Positions 46,601 to 56,246 of a stretch of 64,000 nt of DNA are shown one piece after another. The first letter of the stretch is position 1. The number at the start of each line of letters is the position of its first letter. Position numbers and translations under genes: made by a program. Under the pieces are notes generated by a model that was given only the letters and a program-made list of their open reading frames with translations, had not been told where the DNA came from and searched no databases. This DNA is from Cladochytrium replicatum. Taxonomy: Eukaryota; Chytridiomycota; Chytridiomycetes; Cladochytriales; Cladochytriaceae. The stretch is taken from positions 124,001-188,000 of the forward strand of contig JAHLKD010000072.1 of assembly GCA_025526935.1 (NCBI GenBank), given 5' to 3'.

Positions 46601-49600
46601 AGAATTTCAAGCGACTTCAACTTATCAACACAGTGCTGGCCTATCTTTTGTGCGAATGAATGCTGTTCAATGTCCACCCCATTCATGTTATTCTGTGTGA
46701 TCAAATTAAGAGACCGGACGCGGCATAGATGTTCCACAAATATCCAGGGAAATCCGCTTGGATAATCCCAACTCTTTTCGTCGACAGCAAGAGAATAGCA
46801 AGCTGACGCCAAGTGAATCGAGGCATCATCACCGGCTTTTTGGCGAAGGTTGTGAAGCTCATCTTCAAACATTTCCAGACAGCGCCGTCTTATTGCAACA
46901 TAAGCTTTTCGACCTTTTTCAAGTGTGCCGTGCAAGATTTTCTGTTCTGTGCCGATCGTGCAGCCAAGTAGAAGTTGTGCTTCATCATCCACTGGGAAAG
47001 ATTCCAGCGCCGACTTTAAAACCGTCTTGAAGTAGTCATAAATCCTCTTAGCTGCCTTTTGGAATGTACCATCTTCAGATATGTACGTTTGAAGGGTTCG
47101 ACTTGATGAGACGCGGGGCTTCAATCCTTTCACCATAATGACATCCGTGAACCCATTTGCCGCATCGTACATTTCTCCAAGCGTTTTCCGCGAAACATAA
47201 CTGTTGCGAATTCGGTCCTGCATAAAATGAGGGTACTCAGATGGCGCGAGGTTCTTTGGCATTTGAACACTAATGCCAGTTTTCGCAAAATCGACTTGAA
47301 GAGTGTGCAGGCGTGCCAACTCAACTGCATCCGGGTCAAGCGCACCTTTATCACGGACATCGCACAAAGCAAGATGGGCTCGAGCAATTTGACCGAGAAT
47401 TCGGTCTGCTTTGAGCGTCTCGACATATGCTTCGGCTAAGTCTTCCAGTTCTTTCTTTTCATCACTGCCACGTGAAGCTTCGAGAGGAGGATAACCCATC
47501 CCCCACTCTTCTACTTGATTGACAATAGTACTATCCCAAATGCATCCATAAAGATCACCTATTACATAGATTATGTGAGCATGGGCCAAAGAGTTTCACC
47601 TGCGTAAGACACTCACCATCCAGATCCCCGTTTGCGCATTCATCCGGATGCGGTCTTGGACCTTGGGCAGGGAACACAACAACATACTTCATAATCTTGA
47701 GTGATTCAGGAAGATTGATACCGCTCTTAGCACTCAATATCCTGACATCGCCAGGATGTGTCGCAGGACTTCGATATACAAGCACAGGACCGGTGACCCA
47801 CTCCTCAGATTCTGAAACTCGAATGAGCACCTCTCCATGTTTAAGGGTGCTCGTTTCATCCACGACACCAATCAAGTTTCTTCCACTCTCAACAAAAACT
47901 CTGCCTTTGATGACGTTCCCAAGTTCTGCTTTGTAAAAAGTTTGAAGCAAATGTGCAAAGAAAGGCTCAGTGTAGACAGCGATTCCAGATTCTTGAAGAG
48001 TTCGAATATTGAAACCAAAATTTTGCAGGATAGACCGTGCTGCAGCGAGTTCTTCACCACTACGTAAGGCTTTGAGCAAGTTGTCGAGATGTAGCCTCTG
48101 TAGCTCCATGAACACATCGGCGGGAACGCCAAGGGCAGTAAGAATTGTAACAAGTTGACGATTGAGGTAGAGTGGAAGATCCCTTGAGTAGTTGAGAACT
48201 TCAAGCTTTTCATAGTTTGAATCAAACTTCATCATGCTGTCCCGAAAGCATACCGCTTGATCAGCTGGAGGTGTTGCAGCTGCGAGCACACCTTTGAATC
48301 CAGCAACTCGGATTTGCAGTGCACTCGGCACGTTTTTCAAACCCATTTTCGCTGTAACTGTTTCAAGATATTTCCGATCAATCACCCCAACACCATCTGA
48401 GAAGTTGTGTTTCCCACGCATTATATCCGGCAATAACCGATCCCTTAATAGCCAAGGGCGGGGTATCTCAATTGTTGGAAACGATGAGGCAAAGCTCAAC
48501 CCCAGCCTTGCCAAAAGTTTGCACTTATTGTCATGGGAATTGCTAAAGTCGCCAAGCCCATTGTTGACAACCTGAGGATCGATAGTCGAGCTGAACCATC
48601 CTGATGCAGATTTCCGCGCGCTGTTTGATACTCCAATAAACCTGAATACTTCCTTTGGACCGGGACCAAATGGACTCACAAGGCTGAAACCATTTCGAAG
48701 TACGTCCATCATGCGGTCCGCTAGTGCATCATTTCCAACATCCAAATCTTCTCCACTCTCGTCAACAAATTTGACAAGCACAAAGTTGGATGCTCCGAAA
48801 CAACGGTCTACTCGACTCTCCATGATCAGCTCCTGCCCCGCATAAGTCACACGGGATGGGGTTACAAGATACTTCTGGGCCTGGAAGTAAAGATCCGGAA
48901 GTGGAACAACCTGTGGTGGGTCGTTGGAAAGGGCAACCTCAAAGGTGTACTCTAGGTCTTCCAATGGCGACAGCTTTATTTTTTCGATTATCTGAACCAA
49001 TGTTGCTGGTGGATGAGATGATAGAAGTAGCATTTCGTAGACATCATGCGGAACATAAGTGGGCAAAAATGTGTAACGAGACCAAAGTCGGCAAATTGCT
49101 GCCTTAACCTCAGCAGAAAGCTCTCCAAAGTAAGAAGTGGGTTCTGATTCGTCCTCTACTCCGATGATCGCATCGAACAGCTTGAAGCATGCCATTTTGT
49201 CAAAATACTCACGTACCGATTCCATGTCCGCTATATCAAAATTGAAAGCAAAAACAAGCGGCAAGTCACCCCGTTCCGGTATTTTTCGGCTTCGAAAGTC
49301 AGACTCTGAACCGGCGTAAACAAGTGGTGCGTAATTCGTGGTGATGTACACTGCGACTTGTTCCTTGTGAGGAGAGAGAACAATCACTTCTTCCAATGAA
49401 GATATCGGAAACTCCCAGACTTCTTCATCGCTCCATCCCACGCGGATGGCATCAGGTCCCTCGTTAATCAAGTGAGGGCAACCATATCCTCGCCGCCACG
49501 GCGACTTAACAAAAATGGAATGTTCAAAGAGATATCCCCTGTGTAGTGAAGTAAGCTTCAAAGTTCCAAACGACTCTTTTTCTTTGTAGGATTTTGAGGA

Positions 49601-52030
49601 GACCAGCCGCATCCACAGCGAACGGTACTCCAAATGCTCTTGTACGTCTGGGTTTCCGAGTATCTGCAAATATTGTTCAAGCGGAGATCGATCATCTGAT
49701 CCAGTTAGAAGGACCATACAGAGCGGATCGCTGAAAGAGATCTGATCGGCTGTCATTCGAGCTAATGAAAACAACTTCCTAATGTCTTCATGATTGAAGT
49801 CGGGCGGGACATATATCTCTACCGAAAGGTGCTGAGAGCCTTGCAAACCGCGATCATCCTCCAATTTGCGTCCGGATGGATTGTCGTTTGATAGCTGCGA
49901 GACTTCTTGTATGAGGTTCCGCAATTCTGATGGTAAGAAACGGTCTGTGTCCTGGTACAACCGAACGTTGTTTTCCATCTCCGATTCCTTCGATCTAATC
50001 TTATCAACCCGGTCCATGTCGTTACCCGTGGCAAGCACAAGAAATCGCGCATCTTTCGCGCGTGCGCGACCACGACTCTGCAGGAACGAGGTTATCGCCG
50101 GAGGGGGATCAAAATGGATGACAAAGTTGCAAGACGGAATATCCAGACCCTCCTCCAAGACACTGGTGGCTACGAGCAGTCGAATGTATCCTTTTGCAAA
50201 GTTCTTGATGATGGGTCGTTGTTCATCGTTCCATGTCATTCCATCGAATCCATTTCGTCCAACAATACTTCTTGGATGTAAAATTGCGGTTGACTCAATC
50301 TCACTGAGCATCTTAGCAAGCAAATGCGCGGTTGCTCGCATTTTTACGAAAACGATTCCACGGAATTCGGTCTCCTTTTTCTTCAGATTTGCGAGTGTCT
50401 CGTCGAGAACCTCCACAAGTTTCTTCGTCTTGGCGGATAAGATCCCAGAGAATGAACCACGCTCTATATGATCATCCACAACCTCCCGAAAGCGGTTAAT
50501 CCTCTCCTGAAACTGTTTGTTTTGGCCACGTGGGAGCCTGTGCAAATATTCACGAAGTTGCTCCAGACCGTACTGTGGGCCCAAAATTTCGCTAGTGTCC
50601 GAAAATTCATACAATTGGAAGGCATGGCGCGCAATTGATGTTAAAAACTCCGTATCTGTTTCCCGGGAGTCGTTTTCGTCCAGAAAGTACCGGCCTTCTG
50701 CCAATCGCCACAAAGGAGCTGGTGTTGAACGATCTGGGAGAGCATTTAAACTTCGCTGCTCGAGCATGGCTCGGACCTCGGGAAGAATCGTTTCAATGAA
50801 CGTGCACACATCATCGAAGTGCGTTGCCAAGAGCGCTTTAAACTCATTCTCTTCATGCGAGTACTCGAACGGAACGTACTCAAGTGGATGAGCCGTTACA
50901 GCTTCTTTCATTTCCGCCAGCGTTTCGCGAGGTGATATCACTGGAAGCTTAAACATCTCATAGATCTTTGTCGTGGATGGAGATGCAGTAAGACCGAACA
51001 CAGCAGGTCCATGGGCGGACATATGAACGTATTCTGACAATATTTTCGCGTAATTGTGCGTCTTCACGGCATGGTGTGCCTCGTCGAATATGATCGCGCT
51101 TGCCTCTGTGATCACAGCCCCTCCGGAGCTAAGAAGAGCATACAAAGATCCCGCAGTAATGACCACGACATGGGCTTTCGAATCCGGGCCAGTTGGCGGA
51201 AACGCTTTCTGCATTCGTGCATCGGATCTTGTTTCCGAGCAGAACTCATAAACAACCAAATCTAATAAAATCAATGCAATTTATCAGCCTTCGAGCTGTG
51301 CATGTCAGTGTTGATATAACTCACTTGTGATCTTTCTAATGTAATCTGCCTGCTGATAAACCAACGGCAACCGATCAACCACGAAAAGGGCATTGCGTCG
51401 CGGATTAGCAGCGCACAAAACTTTGAGTAGCATGCACGCTACAAGCGTTTTTCCCGTTCCAGTCGGAAGAAAAATGAGCGAATCTTGGGCCAAAGCTCGC
51501 AGAAACATTTCAACCTGGTAGCTTCTTGGAGTAAAACCGGAGTTGGAAAGCCAACCCAGAAACTCGCGATCCAGTTTCCTTGGCTCGGGTCGGCAAAGAG
51601 CAGGAGGAGCGTACCGTTCATTTGGTCGAGGTTGATCCCCAAAGAAGTTGAGGTCGTCGCGCAACTCCAGTCCAAAATTCGACCCACGTTGACCATACGA
51701 ATTGATTCCAGCTTTCTTCACTTCAGAGCCGATGCCCACGGAATCGTACGAAAACGACCAAGTTATCTCACGGTTGGGGCCGTTCACATCGGTCACAGCT
51801 CCGACTTTCCAGTTAAAATCGACGCAAAGTATGTCTTTCCAGCCCCTCCTCTTCTTTTTCTTTTTCCTTGGGTCAGTAATTTCGACAGCTTTGATCGACG
51901 GTGGTGGCTGCAGATTCATTGCAGGTTTTAGGAGGAGATGGAGAGCAGTACCATTCTGCCTAAACATGCAGAATAGTTCCGTACTCCCGATCGGGGTCTT
52001 GCAGTTCAAGCACCAGACAACATTCTCCAT
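43682..52030 (-). CDS. Helicase-RdRP-nucleotidyltransferase fusion, a putative one-chain RDRC
   Basis: Seven exons (52030-51325, 51261-47617, 47558-45680, 45619-45469, 45409-45110, 45052-44952, 44900-43682) join through GT-AG introns of 51-63 nt into exactly 2,666 codons plus TAG. The N-terminus has a CxxC (residues 7-10). A Dicer/RIG-I-type helicase follows: PTGTGKT at 189-195, DEAH at 295-298, LTASPS, and QSRGRARA at 630-637. Next is a cellular RNAi RdRP: FSDGVG at 1189, PSALQIRVAGFKGV, LNRQLVTILTALGVP, HPGDVR, PRPHPDE and the catalytic DLDGD at 1448-1452, whose last codons span an intron. The RdRP C-terminal helices run to about 1735. A Cid1/Trf4-type nucleotidyltransferase then shows GS (1800-1801), DID (1813-1815) and DIVC (D1880). 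The last 600 residues are unrecognised. No RNase III or PAZ was seen. Helicase to RdRP lies in one exon, and RdRP to transferase in another. Expected role: make double-stranded RNA from target transcripts for small-RNA silencing. Confidence 0.93.
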
Positions 52031-52250
52031 GGCGAGTTCTGTCCAACAAATGATGGATCACCGTAACGTGAGAACAACGAACGTCAACGCCAATAAATGG
52101 TGTGGGGCTTGTGCGGACTAATGGCGGACTAATGGCGGACAGTGATCCCTCGCACTGGGAGAGTGGGTTATTGGCAATAGTGAAAATAGCTGTAATACCG
52201 ACTTTTATTGTTTGCCACAGAATCGGCCCGGGACACTCCCTTCAATCCCG
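52031..52250. promoter_or_regulatory. 5' flank of the fusion gene, shared with a rightward gene
   Basis: A short interval upstream of the fusion start. The 9-base unit TAATGGCGGAC occurs in tandem near 52120-52140. No other element could be named. Confidence 0.3.
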
Positions 52251-52299
52251 AAATTCACAAATTTTGTGTTTATACGCTCACGTGATCGCTGTTTTGTTC

Positions 52300-53120
52300 C
52301 GTCCAAAAATCACAAAAATGCGTTGGTTTACATCCACAAAGCGCTCATGTTCCCTGAGAGACAGGCATGGCCGCACGGAAAATGGGGTGATGAGGTGAGA
52401 TCCATGCGATTACGCAATGTTCGCCATGATCCTTACTCATTTCGGAGCAGGTCGCGTACTTGGACGAGGTGTTCAAACCTGCAGACTATGAGACGAGTGG
52501 GTATGTCATTGGGAAGATAAAACGACGAACACTGGTGTCTTTACATGGCACTCCCGATGCTCAAGCTGACGAAGCGGATGGGGTTGAATCAATCCGACGA
52601 TGATGATGAGGACGAAAATTTGGCCCTGGAGGTCCCAATGACGAAGATGAACCCCGAAGTCTCGAGGACTTCTGGAAACTATACGGAGATAAAGGGAAAG
52701 CGGAGCTGGGGCAGCGCGCTGGCACCGCAGAATCTCGTGTGTTTTCTTGAGTACATTCACTCCGTGCAAAAGGACATAAGTCAATTTCGGTTTTGCTACT
52801 AGGACGCCATGGGAATTTCACGTCTCTATCTGACCTTGCTGGTGGACGAATATGCCGTTGATCCGTGCCGGTTACTCCCTGAACGGCAGACGGAAACAAT
52901 TCGGAATTTTCCAGCGAAGAGCACTACGACGCGTTCGAAGATGTCGTCGAGCAGACTGTGAAAGCTTTCCAGCCGCAAAATTCTGTGGTCACCTTGTTCA
53001 CCCGTCGCAAGATGCGATGATGCATGGGCGAGATGGTCGTGGGCTTTTGGACGACGATGTCGCTGGGTATCGTCGCCGCGATCGCATCGTGCACACGCTA
53101 GGGAAGTGGGACTAGGTGTC
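52300..53120 (+). CDS. Hypothetical protein, unresolved exons
   Basis: Plus-strand pieces suggest one gene with small exons: HKNALVYIHKALMFPERQAW (52307-52368), LDEVFKPADYETSGYVIGKI (52460-52520), RRTLVSLHGTPDAQADEADG, an acidic stretch, EDFWKLYGDKGKAELGQRAG (52670), and EHYDAFEDVVEQTVKAFQP (52920-52975). I do not recognise a family. Some joins have plausible intron signals (for example GTGAGATCC at 52395); others need frame changes. Boundaries are approximate. It is divergent from the fusion gene. Confidence 0.35.
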
Positions 53121-53638
53121 TTGTCACTATGAAGTCCTACCAGAAAGGAGCTCCGTATTCTTGCCGATGTTCCAATGGGAATGGCGTTAGCTGACACCTG
53201 TCAATGGGACACTAACTGCTCGTTCTGGCATTGTTTGGCATGGCATTTGGCGTTAGTTCTGTTTATTGTTGGGGTTTATTTGAACTTTTATTCACTATTT
53301 CACTATTATGGTTGATGTACTCCATCCTGGGAGTAAATATATTTTGTTGGGAGAATTTGACTCCGGAGCTAAGCAATTGCAAATCGAGATTGCATTAAAT
53401 CTCACTGCTTTACAGCATTGATATGAAACAGGTAAGATAGTGGTCGAATCAGGCAAGATTCTCTGCCTGATAATGAACAATTGCGTTGTCGGCCAGGAAT
53501 CAGACACGAAGGATGACGTTCATGTGCTTTATTTTTGTATCCAAGAACACTGGAAAAGTGCAGTTAAAACAGGGACAGATCTTCATCATCATTTCAAATT
53601 TCTAAATGGCAGATCACTAGCGATTAAGAGCCCTACGA
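53121..53638. other. Intergenic stretch, nothing recognised
   Basis: AT-rich sequence between converging genes. A frame near 53190-53310 encodes a hydrophobic run (WHLALVLFIVGVYLNFYSL) that could belong to a small membrane peptide, without other support. Confidence 0.3.
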
Positions 53639-54840
53639 CTAGCGAGTGCGTTTAATGAGCTCCTTGATCTGGTTCAGAACTCTATCGAAATCTTCGACTG
53701 TAAGGAACTTTGTGCATAGCTTCTGTGGAGCTGCTTTTTCTGTTGGCGGGATAGATGGGTGGGTGACATTCGGAAATTGAATGGTGTCGGGGTAGGCCAC
53801 GGCACGGCCCGCCAGTACTCTCCACACCCCATCCTCCACCATCAAAATTTTCATATGCCAGGAGTTCTCACTTTCGAAAAGTGCGCCGGAATCGAATCCG
53901 TCTTATTCTGGCGCACAAATGTCTCGCTAGACGAAAATCTCAGTGGGGTCACCGTCGCAAAGTTTGTCCAAACTGAAGCCGCTCGGGTAGCAATTTCGAA
54001 CTTTAAGAAGTGGAAAAATAACGGCTGTTCGTTCGAGTACCGTTGTCTCCCCTCCCGCAGCACTCCCATTCAATTGTCGAGAAACCCCTCTAGTCCGCCA
54101 CCAGGAAAACACTCAGCATCGACTACGGTAAGATTGACGAGCTGATAAGATAAGCTGAGATATTTGACGAGCAGTACCCGAGAAGTTTCTTATTGCAAAC
54201 CTGTCCCCACCCCTGCCTGACATTTTGAGGCGGATTTTCTCACGATGAGGTTCAGTCACCGATAATCTCTTCTCTCTACTTCACAAACCTGACCGGAATT
54301 TGCTTGCGCCATGATTCAGTCCTGCTTAACCAGCCAATCTCAATCAACCCAAACACACGTCCGACACACAATCCGAGAATGCGTGTCGCAAAGTACTCCA
54401 CCCATGATCGCCTCCTTAAATTCGCCATCTATCATTGCTACCCATCGAGCTCGTCGTCTCAGCACTTAGCCTCGTGGCCATGTACCGCGAATGGAACATT
54501 CCAACCACCATATCCCGACTCATTTCGTTACGCGCGACTCCTGCAGTTCTGGACGCTCCCGAGTACCCTTCTTTTACATTGCAGCGGCGGTCATCGGGAT
54601 CAGATTCGTGCACTTCCTGCTCGTCGTTGCGCTTGGTGGACGTTTGGAATTTAGAGCTTGTGGGAAAGCCACTGGCAACGGGCAAGGAAGGGGGGTCAGG
54701 CCAAACATGAGACTTTGAACGGAGTATCGAAATCGTTTCTGTGAGGCATTCAATTGCGGATAGAATGGAGTGCGCCGGGTCTTTTGGGAGGTTGGGTTGG
54801 TCGGTAGATTCTACCATCTTACTATGATTGTAAAAGTGCA
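53639..54840 (-). CDS. Hypothetical protein, spliced
   Basis: The right part (54813-54420) encodes a polar, helical N-terminus beginning MVESTDQPNLPKDPAHSIL, with ECLTETISILRS. The middle (54070-53880) gives FEIATRAASVWTNFATVTP. The last exon (53840-53639) gives DGVWRVLAGRAVAYPDTIQF and VEDFDRVLNQIKELIKRTR. A GTGAGAACT donor and a GGAG acceptor near 53850 fit an intron. I could not name the family or prove that all three parts are one gene. Confidence 0.4.
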
Positions 54841-54841
54841 A

Positions 54842-55161
54842 TATGATGACTCAAGTGTCATAAAAGGATGCAATATTCTGAGTACAATCCCGGTTCCTGT
54901 TCAGGATGGGAATGAATTAATTGCCATATTTCACATACTGGCGGGCACGTTCAGGATTTGCCATTGTGTTTGGTGTGGATGCAATGTACCAATGTGCGTA
55001 CGTAACAGTTGCTTGTACATGAATCAGGGGATTAATCATGTTGTTATTATTTTTCAAAAAAAATGCAGCTATAATTATACAATGTTAGAATGTCCACTCA
55101 ACCAAAGCAAGCGCACCAAAGAACAAAACCAATGAATGAAATCGAGTGCCCAATAGTTATA
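54842..55161. other. Intergenic stretch, nothing recognised
   Basis: AT-rich flank between the hypothetical gene's start and the end of CPSF30. No repeat or RNA gene was seen. Confidence 0.3.
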
Positions 55162-56101
55162 CTATGACGACACAAGAGTCGGGATTTGCCTCCCCATATT
55201 TTCCTGTTGCTGCTGATTCTGTTGCGAAAAGGGACCCATACCACCGATATTGCGACGCTTTGGGCACTGGTTGGCGTAGTGACCCTTCTCGTTGCACTTG
55301 AAGCAGGTGACTTCGGTAAGTGGCCTCCACCCCGGTTTCTGCTGGAAGGGCTGTTGCTGGTGTTGCTGGAAATATTGCTGTGGCTGCTGGTATTGTTGCT
55401 GATTAGCGGCGCTGGCGTCGTTCTGATGCTGTTCGTTCTGAGATTGCGGGAGTTCGTATTTGGGCTGCAAAATGAAAGTTAACCATGGTGGGGAGCTTTG
55501 TTGAATACGTACTGGCCGAATGGGCACTCTGGGCCTTTGGGACAGAATCCTGTTAGATACAATGGACAGAGAGCCTTGCGAACGTGTTTGTGACGGCACC
55601 GAGCGCCGTGTTTGCAGAATCCGCGTGCGTACCAAGCACATTCGCGGACCTTATCGTTAGGGTCGATGTGCAGGTAGAGACATTCCGGATTCGAGCATTC
55701 ACCGTATTTAGAGTAGAACCAACACTCTGGCATTTTGCGAAGGTTGTACTCGTGTCTACGAAGACAAAATTTGCAGTCAGAATCAAGAACTGTAATGTTC
55801 TGAGATGCGAGCTTACAAGAACTCGCAAAGCTCTCCCTTTTTGCAGAGCCCTCTCAGCCAGTGTTTGCAGACGACAGTTCGCTCGTTCTTTGTGTGTCTG
55901 TTTGGACAAGACTGACCCCTCGCACAGTAGCCTCTGAGAAAGAACTTGCAGACATCGTTTGGTACGTTTGATCCGGGGATATGTGAAGACTTTCCGTCGA
56001 TGTTGATGCCCCAGTTCGGTAGCGACAAAGTCCTCAAAGTCGAACGGGTGCGACACCGACCTGGCTATGTCGATGTGCTGCAGGTGGTAGAACGAGTCCA
56101 T
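55162..56101 (-). CDS. YTH1: CPSF30/Yth1 polyadenylation factor with CCHC knuckle
   Basis: This is a core subunit of the cleavage and polyadenylation factor that contacts the AAUAAA signal. The start at 56101 gives MDSFYHLQHIDIARSV. Five CCCH fingers follow (VCKFFLRGYCARGQSCPNRH, VCKHWLRGLCKKGELCEFLH, then MPECWFYSKYGECSNPECLY, CAWYARGFCKHGARCRHKH and CPLYLTGFCPKGPECPF). A glutamine-rich linker and one CCHC knuckle (CFKCNEKGHYANQCP) end the protein, as in animal CPSF4 but unlike yeast Yth1, which lacks the knuckle. At 56010-56015 a GGGG run carries one G too many, shifting frame between VATELG and INIDGKSS. Removing that shift restores the family pattern, so I suspect a sequence error. The stop is TAG at 55162. 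Confidence 0.9.
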
Positions 56102-56246
56102 CCAAACGTGTGGCTGATGCTGGCAACCGCCCTCTAGTGGCTTCCAGTATATTGTTGTATAAATAATAAATAATACCGACGAATCTCAAACGCTTTGGGT
56201 TCTCCGTGTCCGTCGCTGTCGCTGCTCTGCTGCTGGCTGCTGAAAA
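56102..56246. promoter_or_regulatory. Bidirectional promoter between CPSF30 and the Munc13-like gene
   Basis: Only 145 bases separate the two divergent starts, so core promoters must overlap. AT-rich TATAAATAATAAATA lies at 56157-56172 and could serve as a TATA-like element for the rightward gene. Confidence 0.45.

Noticed and set aside
47559-51261. The RdRP as an integrated RNA virus polymerase
   Set aside because: Its motifs (DLDGD, FSDGVG, HPGDVR) are those of the cellular RNAi RdRP family, which is unrelated to the right-hand viral RdRPs, and it is spliced with host-type introns.
47617-52030. The helicase as part of a complete Dicer
   Set aside because: No PAZ, no RNase III signature motifs and no clear dsRNA-binding domain follow; the exon runs directly into the RdRP region.
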